Below, piece after piece: positions 8,535 through 17,454 of a DNA stretch of 46,815 nucleotides. How positions within the stretch are numbered: the first letter of the stretch is position 1; each line of letters begins with the position of its first letter. The stretch is from Thermoplasmatota archaeon (GTDB taxonomy: Archaea; Thermoplasmatota; Thermoplasmata; Thermoplasmatales; Thermoplasmataceae), in assembly GCA_023489425.1 (NCBI GenBank), contig JAMDCG010000018.1, forward strand, positions 1 through 46,815, written 5' to 3'. Made by a program: the position numbers and the translations under genes. The notes beneath the pieces are model-generated. The model ran no database searches. It worked only from the letters and a program-made list of their open reading frames with translations, and was not told the origin of the DNA.

Positions 8535-9806
8535 ATGAATACGTTTGAAGAGTTAGAATTGAAAAAACCTTTGCTTGAATCATTAAAGAAGATAAATTTT
8601 ATTGAACCAACTGAAATTCAGGCAATGACAATACCGGTTGCCCTGAATGATAAATCCATCATGGTAAAATCCAAAACTGGAAGTGGAAAAACAGCAGCTT
8701 ATCTGATACCTTTGATACAGCTCACTGAACCAAAGGGAAAACTGATGAATCTAGTACTGGTTCCAACAAGGGAACTTGCCATCCAGGTCTTTGGAGTGTT
8801 TAAATCTCTGGGATCAGGATGTAAATTAAAAGGAGCCTTAGTTTATGGAGGAGCATCAATATCAAGACAGGCGGAAGAAATAAGGAACAGGCCAGAATTT
8901 ATAATTGGTACTCCTGGAAGAATCAAAGATATGAGAGATAGAGGATACCTGAACCTCTCTAGCATTGAAAGAGTAGTACTAGATGAGGCTGATCTAATGC
9001 TGGATATGGGGTTCTATGATGATGTTGAGGATATAATAAGCTCAACGAAGAAAGACAGAAGAATGTTCCTATTTTCCGCAACGATGACTGGAGACGTAAA
9101 GGGTCTAGCATCAAAGTTCATGAAGGAATCAGAATACATAAATGGAGAGGACGAGGATATGACTCCCTCTACAATTAAGCATGATTACATTATTTCTGAA
9201 AGTCACGATAAACTTGATTTTCTTGTGAGATATATTCAGGATTACAACCCGGAAAAGGCAATAATCTTCTCCAACACAAAACATGGGGCATCATTCCTCA
9301 GCGACAAGCTCAGAAGGGAAGGTTTCAAGGCAGTTCAGATTCACGGAGACCTATCACAGAAACAGAGAGAAGATTCCATTTCAAAGTTTAGGAGGAGGGA
9401 AAGATTTCTTGTAGCAACCGATGTTGCAGCAAGGGGAGTTGACATTCCTGAGATTACACACATCATAAATTATGATCTACCAAGAGAAGATAAAACATAT
9501 ATACACAGAGTTGGAAGGACTGCAAGATTTGGCAAAGACGGCACCGCAATGAGTATAATACTGCCAGATGAAATGTACCTAATAAACAGAATAAAGAGAA
9601 CAGCAGGCGTCGAAATATCAAAACTGCCCATGGAGGGACAGGCAGAAGAGGCAAAGCCAAGACGTGACCAGAGAAGAAGGCCATCCTACGGGTACGGCAG
9701 TCAGGGGAATAGAAATAGTGGTAGAAGATATGACTCGGGAAATAACAAACGCCAGAGTACGAGAAGGAGAGAGAGCACATCAAGAAGAAGACCCAGAAGA
9801 GACTGA
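8535..9806 (+). CDS. DEAD-box ATP-dependent RNA helicase
   Basis: Superfamily 2 RNA helicase of 423 aa, likely unwinding structured RNA during ribosome assembly or mRNA turnover. Motifs in order are the Q-motif region (IEPTEIQ, 23-29), motif I SKTGSGKT (46-53), PTREL, TPGRI, DEAD, SAT, and in the second RecA domain VATDVAARGVDIP and HRVGRTAR. After about residue 375 the chain becomes a low-complexity tail rich in Arg, Gly, Ser and Asn ending in RRRPRRD, similar to the basic tails of bacterial RhlE/CsdA-type helicases. It stands alone with its own promoter. Such helicases are often cold- or stress-responsive, but nothing in the sequence shows that here. Confidence 0.96.
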   Translation: MNTFEELELKKPLLESLKKINFIEPTEIQAMTIPVALNDKSIMVKSKTGSGKTAAYLIPLIQLTEPKGKLMNLVLVPTRELAIQVFGVFKSLGSGCKLKGALVYGGASISRQAEEIRNRPEFIIGTPGRIKDMRDRGYLNLSSIERVVLDEADLMLDMGFYDDVEDIISSTKKDRRMFLFSATMTGDVKGLASKFMKESEYINGEDEDMTPSTIKHDYIISESHDKLDFLVRYIQDYNPEKAIIFSNTKHGASFLSDKLRREGFKAVQIHGDLSQKQREDSISKFRRRERFLVATDVAARGVDIPEITHIINYDLPREDKTYIHRVGRTARFGKDGTAMSIILPDEMYLINRIKRTAGVEISKLPMEGQAEEAKPRRDQRRRPSYGYGSQGNRNSGRRYDSGNNKRQSTRRRESTSRRRPRRD

Positions 9807-10051
9807 GCTTACAATAAATGAAATTATTACCTTAATCTGAGATTTATAAGAAATTTTAAAGAGTTTTCTTAAAAGTCTCGATTTTGGTGCATCAGTTTTT
9901 CATGATACACACCCATGTAAAATTATCACGATCCTTTAAATCAAATCTTATTTTAAAACACGATTCTATCTGTTTATAACAACCGACATAAATTATACAA
10001 AAAAGGTTGCGAGCTATAGTAATAGTTCCCGTCCTTCCTTGACTGAATCAG

Positions 10052-11428
10052 ATGGCATATAACAATAGCAATATTTTATCTAATCTCAGGCAATTTACAT
10101 TTATGGATAAAATCGTTTCAGAAATATGGAATATGGCCCAGGGAAAGTCAGCTCCTTCAGGACCTTCAGAAATGGATGAGTTGAAAAAGCGAGTTGCAGA
10201 TATTGCCTTCACTTCGTATGGTGCACTTAAGGCTGAGCCTGTGAAAATAATGAAGAAAAGTCTCCTTCCATCATCCGGAAAGAAGAATGCAACAATCTTC
10301 TTCACGAGAGATAGGGCCTCAGTAGAGATTGCCACAATGATCAACGGTACAACCACAAGATACCTGGATTTTAATGACACATACCTTTCAAAAGAAGCCC
10401 TGCATCCCTCTGATAATATTCCACCATTGATTGCCATGGCCGAAAGTGAGGAACTGGATGGAAAGAAGGTGCTTGATGCTGCAAGAGTTTCATATGAGAC
10501 TGTGTGTGCATTATCTGATGCAGTTTCAATTAGGGATAGGGGTTGGGATCACGTAACATATATAAGTATTTCATCTGGAGCAGGGCTTGCACACCTTTTG
10601 GATCTCAGTGAGGAAAGATTTGCCCATACTATTAATCTAGCTCTGAACAACAATATAAGCATGAGGCAGACAAGGGCAGGAGAACTGAGCATGTGGAAAG
10701 GAGCAACTGCAGCAAATGCCTGCAGGAACAGTGTTTTTGCAGCCAATCTTGCCCAGGAAGGTTTTACGGGACCAGCACCAATATTTGAGGGCGAAATGGG
10801 TTTTATCAAACAGGTTTCAGGAAATTTGAATATGGATTTTTCCAAAAGCAGGATACTTAAGACCATGATAAAGAATTATCCCGTTGAATACCACGCCATG
10901 AGCGCCGCTGAAGTTGCATCTAATTTGAGAAAAAAGATGAAAGGAAAGATAAGGAAGGTTGAAGTTGAAACATTTACAGTTGCGCATACAATTATAATTA
11001 AGGACCCGGAAAAATTAAGACCAAAAACAAGGGAAACTGCAGATCACAGTATGCCATATATAATAGCATTGACACTTGTAAAGGGAGACCCAACCCCTCA
11101 GTCTTACGAAAATGATCTGCTGATGGATAAAGAAATCCTATCTGTTATTGACAAAATGAAGTTCAAGATCACGGATAGGTTCGACAAAATGTACCCTGAA
11201 TTCCTGCCTGTGAAAATAAAAGTGGAGACTGATGAGGGTGTTTTCGAAGAAGAGATGGATGCACCAAAGGGTCATAATAAGAAGCCCTACACATGGGATG
11301 ACTTGAAGAAAAAAGGGACAAGAGTGATGAGCGAAGACAGTTCATCTTCTATAATTGAGTTTGCAAGAAGTTTTGAAAATAGAAGCATGAAGGAATTCAT
11401 GGAGGTCTTGAGAAATGTCAAGGCTTAG
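10052..11428 (+). CDS. prpD: MmgE/PrpD family protein, probable 2-methylcitrate dehydratase
   Basis: Likely dehydrates 2-methylcitrate to 2-methylaconitate in the methylcitrate route for propionyl-CoA. The 458-residue protein has the MmgE/PrpD pattern: an all-helical first domain with TRYLDFNDTYLSKEALHPSDN (key pieces LDFNDTY and HPSDN), then the PVEYHAMSAAE segment and HSMPYIIA in the second part. It overlaps the next gene, a methylisocitrate-lyase homologue, by 14 nt, which supports the pathway. The neighbouring citrate/methylcitrate synthase is not in the window. Some family members act on other citrate-like acids, so the substrate remains inferred. Upstream TATA-like elements lie near 9973-9997. 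Confidence 0.88.
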   Translation: MAYNNSNILSNLRQFTFMDKIVSEIWNMAQGKSAPSGPSEMDELKKRVADIAFTSYGALKAEPVKIMKKSLLPSSGKKNATIFFTRDRASVEIATMINGTTTRYLDFNDTYLSKEALHPSDNIPPLIAMAESEELDGKKVLDAARVSYETVCALSDAVSIRDRGWDHVTYISISSGAGLAHLLDLSEERFAHTINLALNNNISMRQTRAGELSMWKGATAANACRNSVFAANLAQEGFTGPAPIFEGEMGFIKQVSGNLNMDFSKSRILKTMIKNYPVEYHAMSAAEVASNLRKKMKGKIRKVEVETFTVAHTIIIKDPEKLRPKTRETADHSMPYIIALTLVKGDPTPQSYENDLLMDKEILSVIDKMKFKITDRFDKMYPEFLPVKIKVETDEGVFEEEMDAPKGHNKKPYTWDDLKKKGTRVMSEDSSSSIIEFARSFENRSMKEFMEVLRNVKA

Positions 11429-12308
11429 AGACAATATTAATGGTTCTTCAAAGAATTTTAGAAAAATGCTTGGAAATAGTTTCATTACTATCCCAGGCGT
11501 ATACAGTGGGATTTCAGCACTGATTGCGGAGAGAGTGGGCTTCAGATCTATATATCTGTCGGGTTCAGGTATAGCAGGCATGATGGGTCTGCCAGATCTC
11601 TCAATAACGACTCTGGATGAGGTTGTAAGGGAAGCTGGGAATATTACATCCATAAGCAGATTGCCACTTATTGTTGATTGTGATACAGGATTTGGCGAAC
11701 CACTCAATGTTATGAGAACTGTAAGGCTAATGGAAAGGGCTGGCGTTGCAGCAATTCACATTGAAGATCAGGAACTCCCAAAGAAATGCGGCCATCTCAA
11801 TGGAAAGAAAATTGTTCCTGCTGAAGATTTTATTGCAAAGATCAGGGCAGCGAAAGAGGCATCAAAAGACCCAAATTTTTCTCTGATTGCAAGGACAGAT
11901 GCAAGATCAGTGGGAGGACTTGATGATGCCATAGAAAGATCAAGGGAATATTTGAAGGCAGGTGCGGATATTATATTCACTGAGGCTCTGGAGAATCCAG
12001 AGGAATTCAAGGAAATGAGAAAGAAGGTAAACGGATATTTAATGGCAAACATGACAGAATTTGGAAAAAGTCCACTTCTCTCAGTTGATGAATTGAAAGA
12101 GATAGGATATGACATGGTAATTTTTCCCCTAACAGCATTCAGGAGTATCCTAAAGAATACGGAACAAATTTATAGTGATCTTCATAAGCAGGGAACACAG
12201 AGGAATTTTATAGATAAGCTTATGACCAGATCGCAGTATTACGAACTGATAGGTTATTCGGAATACGAGGATGAGGATTATCTTCTCGCATCAAGGAAGA
12301 ATAAGTAG
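11415..12308 (+). CDS. prpB: Isocitrate lyase/PEP mutase family, probable methylisocitrate lyase
   Basis: Cleaves 2-methylisocitrate to pyruvate and succinate. The 297-residue TIM-barrel protein carries the active-site loop KKCGH (123-127) with its catalytic Cys, the metal-site segment DCDTGFG (88-94), the EDQ near residue 117 and ARTDA near residue 160. These match the PrpB group more closely than oxaloacetate hydrolases or PEP mutases. It overlaps prpD by 14 nt, so the two are coupled. The gene is followed 64 nt later by a MetE-like gene on the same strand. Confidence 0.9.
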   Translation: MSRLRDNINGSSKNFRKMLGNSFITIPGVYSGISALIAERVGFRSIYLSGSGIAGMMGLPDLSITTLDEVVREAGNITSISRLPLIVDCDTGFGEPLNVMRTVRLMERAGVAAIHIEDQELPKKCGHLNGKKIVPAEDFIAKIRAAKEASKDPNFSLIARTDARSVGGLDDAIERSREYLKAGADIIFTEALENPEEFKEMRKKVNGYLMANMTEFGKSPLLSVDELKEIGYDMVIFPLTAFRSILKNTEQIYSDLHKQGTQRNFIDKLMTRSQYYELIGYSEYEDEDYLLASRKNK

Positions 12309-12372
12309 ATGTAATTAACAGGGGTAATAATTAATTAACAAAAATTTTTGAAACATATATACCTGCTACCTC

Positions 12373-13545
12373 ATGAAGACAGAGAAGACCATGACTGGTA
12401 GCTGGTTCAGATCAGAAAAAATAAAGAGTATTCTACTGGAGACTGGTGCCGGTGAAGTCCCGGAAGAGTTCAGGGAACTTGTTCTTAAGGAAGAGGAGAG
12501 TGTTGTAAGGAAACAGGTAAACCCACTTGGAAATGAAAGAGGTCTTACTGTTGTAAGTAACGGTGAACAGAGAAAGTCAGGATATACAACTTTTGTCAAA
12601 TCTAGATTTGAAGGTTTTGACAGTGAAAAGATTGTTTCACCAATGGTTTCGAATGCAATGCTTGAAGAGCTAAAAATTGCAAAAAATCCACTTTATGATA
12701 TATTCAAAAATAACCCTGAACAGTTGCTGGGGCATCCACAGCTGAATAGCAGGATATGGTATAATGGTCAGAAGAAGGCAATGATGGAGGCAAAGGATCT
12801 TAAGAAGATTGGGAAGGATAATGGTGTTTCTAAGGTCTTTGTAAATTCTCCATCTCCAGGGGTACTGGCACAATTCTTAACTCCTGGAACATATTACAGA
12901 GATTATTTTGATTTCATAGAAGACCTCTCAAGAGAAATGTCAAAAGAATATGAGGCCATATTATCAGTAGATGGTGTCCAGTTACAGATAGATGCTCCCG
13001 ATCTAACTCATGAAAGACATTACAAGAAATCAGAGGAAACAGAGAGGAAATCAGCCCTGAGGGCCAAGATAGATTCTATTAATATGGCAATATCGGGAAA
13101 AGATCCGGAGAGAATACGAGTTCATTATTGCTATGGAAACTATAATGCTCCGCACAAAATAGATCCTCCTCTGGAGAATTTCCTCAATGAACTGCTTTCC
13201 TTAAATTCTAATGTAATAGTTGCTGAACTTGCGAATCCACGACATGAGGGTGATGCTATGATTTTAAGAAAGTATGCCCATGAATTTGGATGGCCAAAGC
13301 AGAAAAAGATTGCAGTTGGTGTAATTGATGTGAAAACTCCTTTCGTGGAAACACCTGAAACTGTTGCTCTAAGGCTGGCAAGGATTGCAGAGATAGATGA
13401 AATAGGTCCGGAAAGAGTAATGGCAGGGACAGATTGTGGTTTTGAAACATTCTCAAGTCTGGATAATGTTTCAGAAGAAGTTGCATTAATGAAACTTGAT
13501 GCAATGGCAGAAGGCTCGGCCCTTTTTGATAATATGTATAGATGA
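12373..13545 (+). CDS. MetE-like (cobalamin-independent methionine synthase II family) zinc methyltransferase
   Basis: A 390-residue single-domain relative of the catalytic half of MetE and of epoxyalkane:coenzyme M transferase. The four zinc ligands are recognisable: H and C in VHYCYG, E in VAELANPR and C in AGTDCGF. The family activates a thiol (homocysteine, CoM or another) with zinc for alkyl transfer. The N-terminal half of true MetE is absent. A TATA-like CATATATA at 12354-12361 would place transcription start near 12384, in which case translation would begin at the second in-frame ATG (12391); cotranscription with prpDB would allow the first ATG. The thiol substrate and alkyl donor are unknown. 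Confidence 0.8.
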   Translation: MKTEKTMTGSWFRSEKIKSILLETGAGEVPEEFRELVLKEEESVVRKQVNPLGNERGLTVVSNGEQRKSGYTTFVKSRFEGFDSEKIVSPMVSNAMLEELKIAKNPLYDIFKNNPEQLLGHPQLNSRIWYNGQKKAMMEAKDLKKIGKDNGVSKVFVNSPSPGVLAQFLTPGTYYRDYFDFIEDLSREMSKEYEAILSVDGVQLQIDAPDLTHERHYKKSEETERKSALRAKIDSINMAISGKDPERIRVHYCYGNYNAPHKIDPPLENFLNELLSLNSNVIVAELANPRHEGDAMILRKYAHEFGWPKQKKIAVGVIDVKTPFVETPETVALRLARIAEIDEIGPERVMAGTDCGFETFSSLDNVSEEVALMKLDAMAEGSALFDNMYR

Positions 13546-13607
13546 AAGAAACTTTCCCTTAAATTAAATTTTGAATTATTAAACTGTATAGCCTGGAATT
13601 TGATTTC

Positions 13608-13988
13608 TTATTCTATCTGATTTCCACCGATTATTCCTATTTTTATCTCTTCACCCTTTCTGTTGAAAAATTTATAATCTGTATCTCTGTATGGATAACC
13701 AACTATCATGTGGATTGGGCCTGTGTTTTGAAACATATGCAGATCTGCATCAGAAGGTCTTATTACCCCAGATGGATGGGAATGAACTGAACCGATTATG
13801 GTAAAATCTACTGGTTTGCTACCCATCCACATTATGGTGTGATGGTCTCCCTGAATTGTACCGGGCATTATGGCAATTTCATATATGACGTCGTGCTCAC
13901 CCTTTAAAAGCGCCCCAAATTCCATTGGATATGTGTCCTTGGATGCCTCCATTATCATTCTAATTAATCTGAATCTAATTGACCACAT
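13608..13988 (-). CDS. JAMM/MPN+ domain metalloprotease (Mov34/JAB family)
   Basis: Zinc isopeptidase-type protein of 126 aa, almost only the MPN core. The complete JAMM signature is present: E23 (MEFG), H69-x-H71, S79 and D82 in the H-x-H-x7-S-x2-D spacing. Archaeal stand-alone JAMM proteins cleave ubiquitin-like SAMP conjugates or release sulfur-carrier proteins; an equivalent role is inferred. It is the last gene of an operon with IMPase and NAD kinase, overlapping the NAD kinase end by 14 nt. No SAMP/MoaD-like or E1-like gene is in the window. The downstream neighbour is convergent. Confidence 0.9.
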   Translation of the reverse strand: MWSIRFRLIRMIMEASKDTYPMEFGALLKGEHDVIYEIAIMPGTIQGDHHTIMWMGSKPVDFTIIGSVHSHPSGVIRPSDADLHMFQNTGPIHMIVGYPYRDTDYKFFNRKGEEIKIGIIGGNQIE

Positions 13989-14796
13989 CTTTTAACAGTT
14001 TCTCCCTGAGCTTTGCATAGAAATCCCTTCTCAGTGTTATAAACTTATAGGATTTTGATGCTCTTGTGATTGTTACCTTATCTGATGAAGTGAAATTGAC
14101 CTCCTTTTGTCCATCCAGGATTATTAGGCAGTCCTGATCAATACCTGACACAAGTATATCAAGCACTGATGTAGATGGCGCCACCATTGGCCTGATCCTC
14201 AGTGTTACTGGAGCAAGGTATGATATCACCATTGCCTGAGTTGCGGGCATTACAATAGGTCCTCCAGCGCTCAGTGAATAGGATGTTGATCCAATAGGTG
14301 TGGCAACAATTATGCCATCTGCCTTCGTCCTTTCAACGAATGAGCCATCAAGATAAAGCTTGAAATTCCTTACCTTTGCAATTCTGTTGCTGTGCACTAC
14401 AACCTCATTCAGTGCGTATCCTACGATTTCTCCATTTACCATTACCTCGAGACGCATGAATTCTACAAACCTATGTTCGCCTCTGATTATTCTGTATACT
14501 GTCTCCTCTACCTTTCCAACTTCAACCTCGCTCAGAAATCCGAGAGACCCCATATTAATTCCAAGTATTGCCCCTTTTGCCTTCTGAGCAGCAAGCAGTA
14601 CAGTTCCGTCGCCTCCAATTGTAAAAAGGATATCTGCTTCAATTTCATCCAGTGGTCTGTATTCCTTTTCCTTAATGAAAGGCCTCAGTTCTTCTTCGTA
14701 TATTCTTTCCCATTCCTGGGGGAGAATATCATCTATTCGTTTCACAATTTTAGCACATCTGGGACAGTTCTTCTTTATTATGAAAGCAATCTTCAT
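13975..14796 (-). CDS. nadK: NAD kinase
   Basis: Phosphorylates NAD to NADP. The 273-residue protein has the GGDGT motif (61-65), the NMGSLGFL segment, the conserved NE (LNEVVVH), the DGIIVATPIGSTSYSLSAGGP-type core (pieces DGIIVATP and GSTSYS) and LDGQ near the C-terminus. It overlaps the IMPase gene upstream by 4 nt (ATGA) and the JAMM gene downstream by 14 nt. In Methanocaldococcus jannaschii a single protein, MJ0917, fuses an IMPase-like NADP phosphatase with an NAD kinase, so this pair looks like the unfused form. Confidence 0.96.
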   Translation of the reverse strand: MKIAFIIKKNCPRCAKIVKRIDDILPQEWERIYEEELRPFIKEKEYRPLDEIEADILFTIGGDGTVLLAAQKAKGAILGINMGSLGFLSEVEVGKVEETVYRIIRGEHRFVEFMRLEVMVNGEIVGYALNEVVVHSNRIAKVRNFKLYLDGSFVERTKADGIIVATPIGSTSYSLSAGGPIVMPATQAMVISYLAPVTLRIRPMVAPSTSVLDILVSGIDQDCLIILDGQKEVNFTSSDKVTITRASKSYKFITLRRDFYAKLREKLLKDVVN

Positions 14797-15569
14797 CTGT
14801 TCTCAAGCTCCTCTATCTCACCTTTGTAAAAGGAAGACAGTGCAATCATGTTCTTTCTTTCTCTCACATCCTTGCCCATATTCATCTTCTTCAAATTGCC
14901 ATCAAAAACAAATCCGCCCATTTCCTCCACCAGCAGGACACCTGCGGCAATATCTACATTGCGCAACTTCTTTTCCCTTCCAAGATATGCGACGTTGTCA
15001 AGAGCGCCGTTGGCGAGGAGTGCCAGTTCCATAGAAGCACAACCCAGAATTCTCTTTCTTGTTATGTCATTCTTTAAGAATTCAGGGACTTCTGTCTCTT
15101 CCAGGTTATATACAACTGAGGCGTGACTCCTCCTCTCTGCCTTCTCTATCTTGTATCCATTCCGGTATGCACCATTTCCCTTTGTTGCCCAGAAGTAGTT
15201 TCCTGTTGCAAGATTCATTACAAATGCCTCCTGAAGCGATGTAAAGTCGTCCTTCATAACCGCTAGAGACATGGAATAAAGAGGAATCTGATTTTCAGCG
15301 TTATATGTTCCGTCCAGTGGGTCCATAATTATGTTGCTGTCATATCCCCTGTCCACAAAACCTATTTCTTCACTTATAATGTTGAACGGAAGATCTATAT
15401 CATTTATTCTCTCTATGATCTTGTCCTCTGCAAGTTTGTCCAGTCTCGATGTGAGAGTTCCGTCAGCACCCATTCCAGTGTACCCGATCCTCTGCTCCTT
15501 GTTCTCTAAAGTTGAAATATGCTCCCTTATCTCTGATCCGGTTTCAATAAAATTTTTGAGGAATGTCAT
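14793..15569 (-). CDS. Inositol monophosphatase / fructose-1,6-bisphosphatase family phosphatase (possible NADP phosphatase)
   Basis: Mg-dependent sugar-phosphate phosphatase fold, 258 aa. Metal ligands are visible in SEE (66-68) and DPLDGT (83-88), and the NVDIAAG segment near residue 214 supplies the last Asp. Archaeal members hydrolyse inositol-1-phosphate, fructose-1,6-bisphosphate or NADP; the direct coupling to NAD kinase favours a part in NADP balance, which is an inference. A TATA-like GTTATATA at 15591-15599 on the minus strand, about 25 nt before the ATG, suggests a promoter of its own, separate from the ribosomal genes ending 28 nt upstream. Confidence 0.9.
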   Translation of the reverse strand: MTFLKNFIETGSEIREHISTLENKEQRIGYTGMGADGTLTSRLDKLAEDKIIERINDIDLPFNIISEEIGFVDRGYDSNIIMDPLDGTYNAENQIPLYSMSLAVMKDDFTSLQEAFVMNLATGNYFWATKGNGAYRNGYKIEKAERRSHASVVYNLEETEVPEFLKNDITRKRILGCASMELALLANGALDNVAYLGREKKLRNVDIAAGVLLVEEMGGFVFDGNLKKMNMGKDVRERKNMIALSSFYKGEIEELENR

Positions 15570-15597
15570 ATACTGTATAGGTTAGAATTGTATATAA

Positions 15598-16470
15598 CTA
15601 ATCCGGAGTTACGATACTCTCGTGTAAAAAGTTTAGTCTTTTTGGTAATCTTTCAAGTGCAATTTTCAATGTTTCCCTGGCGGTTAGCGAACCATCTGTT
15701 TCAAATTTGAATACATACCTTGTTCTGTCCTCAGAGACTTTTACAGGCTTTGACTGGTTTATTTCTGTTCTGTGATTTACAGTGTTAATATAATTCATTA
15801 CAGTTCTTTGCTGGTAATCATCGGTAATAGTTATCGTTTCCTTTGTTTCCTTAACAACTGAAACAGGAAACTTTTCTTTGATTTTTTCCCATCCTTCATT
15901 ATCTGCCTTGTTAATTTCAAACTCCCTGTGATACTTAAAAGAGACTGCCGAAGTTACCTGCCACTTTGCATGCTCTTTGGCTGTTCCCATAGTTGCCTCA
16001 GCTGTTACAAGCAAGGCCTGCTTTGGTCCAAGTTTAACAATGGGTATTAGGGGGTCTACAGGTTTAAGTTCAACATTACCTGTGAATGGGACAAGGTCTC
16101 CGCTATAAACCTCACCTGGTCCGGTTTTGTCTATGTTATATGATACAGTGCACAATGAACATCCCTTACCCTCACATGAGCATTCATTCCTGAAGTTCAT
16201 CCTGGAGTCTGTTTTTATTGGCACCAGTCCAATCCTGTGTGCAACAATCTCATCAAATAATGGCAGTGAGGAGTCAAATACGTTTCCCATAGAATCCCTG
16301 ATCTGACCATGCCTGAAAATTACCTTATCAATTGCCAGTTTTGGAATGTCATTTATCAGAGTTCTTCTTAAGGCATTTGCAGTACCTTCTGTAATGTTTG
16401 TTATCTCAAATCTGGCAAAGTTATCTCTGAGTTCTAATATTGATATTTTTTGCTCGATTGAAGATGGCAT
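15598..16470 (-). CDS. rpo3: DNA-directed RNA polymerase subunit Rpo3 (D)
   Basis: Assembly-platform subunit, homologue of bacterial alpha and eukaryotic RPB3, pairing with subunit L. The 290 aa show the dimerisation segment [19 protein letters not shown] (key NALRR and DIPKLAI) at 30-48 and [11 protein letters not shown] near 78-88. Four cysteines (C97, C99, C104, C107) form an RPB3-like zinc loop. The inserted ferredoxin-like region (about 175-225) contains no cysteine, so the Fe-S cluster found in some archaeal D subunits should be absent. The ATG overlaps the uS11 stop by one base (TAATG), the usual uS13-uS4-uS11-D arrangement. Confidence 0.96.
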   Translation of the reverse strand: MPSSIEQKISILELRDNFARFEITNITEGTANALRRTLINDIPKLAIDKVIFRHGQIRDSMGNVFDSSLPLFDEIVAHRIGLVPIKTDSRMNFRNECSCEGKGCSLCTVSYNIDKTGPGEVYSGDLVPFTGNVELKPVDPLIPIVKLGPKQALLVTAEATMGTAKEHAKWQVTSAVSFKYHREFEINKADNEGWEKIKEKFPVSVVKETKETITITDDYQQRTVMNYINTVNHRTEINQSKPVKVSEDRTRYVFKFETDGSLTARETLKIALERLPKRLNFLHESIVTPD

Positions 16471-16853
16471 TAAACCCTCCTTCCTCTTTTTCCACCCTTT
16501 TTCTTGGTGCCGTCGTGTGGCACAGGTGTCACTTCCTCAATTCTAACAATCTTAAACCCGGCTCTGGATAGTGCCCTTATGGCTGATTGCGCCCCTGGAC
16601 CAGGAATTTTGGATCTATTTCCGCCAGGTGCCCTTACTTTAATTATAAGATCTGTAACCTCCTTTTCCTTCAACTTTTCTGATATCAGATCTGCAGCTTT
16701 CATTGCAGCATATGGACTTGACTCATCTCTGTCATTCTTGACTACCATTCCACCTGTTGCCTTTGCAAGTGTTTCAGCTCCAGTTTGATCTGTCACAAGT
16801 ATGATTGTATTATTCTGCGAGGAATAAATGTGCGCTATTCCAGTTTTATTCAA
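16470..16853 (-). CDS. rps11: 30S ribosomal protein uS11
   Basis: Platform protein of the small subunit. The 127 aa contain the conserved THIY-like opening ([20 protein letters not shown] in pattern), [32 protein letters not shown] (core PGPGAQSA) and a basic C-terminal tail ending [10 protein letters not shown]. The start overlaps the uS4 end by 8 nt and the stop overlaps the Rpo3 start. Confidence 0.97.
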   Translation of the reverse strand: MNKTGIAHIYSSQNNTIILVTDQTGAETLAKATGGMVVKNDRDESSPYAAMKAADLISEKLKEKEVTDLIIKVRAPGGNRSKIPGPGAQSAIRALSRAGFKIVRIEEVTPVPHDGTKKKGGKRGRRV

Positions 16854-17448
16854 CTTTTTCTACCTCCTCTGAATTTTCAGGTTCTGCTGACTCTTGTGGT
16901 TCATCTTCTACCTTTTGATCGCCTGCTATCACAAGCCTTACCGGATGTTTATCATCTATGAATGGTGAAAATTCGCTGTATTCTATGGAATCTTCTACAC
17001 TTGCCTCAACGAGAAGCCCGGGTACAGTTACTCGTCTTCCATTCATTAATATATGACCGTGGGTTATCATTTGCCTTGCCTGTTTTACGGTCTTTGCAAG
17101 GTTCTTCCTGAATACTATTGTTTGAAGTCTTCTTTCAAGAACGCTCTCTATGGTCAAAGACAGAATATCATCAAGAGATGCATTTCCTGTGGATATTTTG
17201 TACCTGTTCAATCGTGCTAGTAGAAGGTTCAACTGCTTTATGGCAAGAGGATCATTTCTTCTTGTCCTTGCCTGCAACTCCCTTGCCTGGGCTCGTATGG
17301 AATCAAGACTTGCCTGACTTCTCCATAGCTCCTTCTTGTTCTTCAGACCATATAAATTTATAGTCTTTCTCTCTTCGTCTATTCTATCTTTTTCCCAAGG
17401 ATGCCTTGGTGTTGAATATAATTTTTTCTGAAACTTTGGATCTCCCAA
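16846..17448 (-). CDS. rps4: 30S ribosomal protein uS4
   Basis: 16S rRNA-binding protein of the small-subunit body. The 200-residue protein opens with the archaeal [17 protein letters not shown] pattern, and the S4 RNA-binding domain is visible at about 105-165 ([20 protein letters not shown] core). The C-terminus is acidic ([18 protein letters not shown]), a feature I would expect to vary between species. It follows uS13 by 6 nt and overlaps uS11. Confidence 0.97.
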   Translation of the reverse strand: MGDPKFQKKLYSTPRHPWEKDRIDEERKTINLYGLKNKKELWRSQASLDSIRAQARELQARTRRNDPLAIKQLNLLLARLNRYKISTGNASLDDILSLTIESVLERRLQTIVFRKNLAKTVKQARQMITHGHILMNGRRVTVPGLLVEASVEDSIEYSEFSPFIDDKHPVRLVIAGDQKVEDEPQESAEPENSEEVEKVE

Positions 17449-17454
17449 TCAAAA

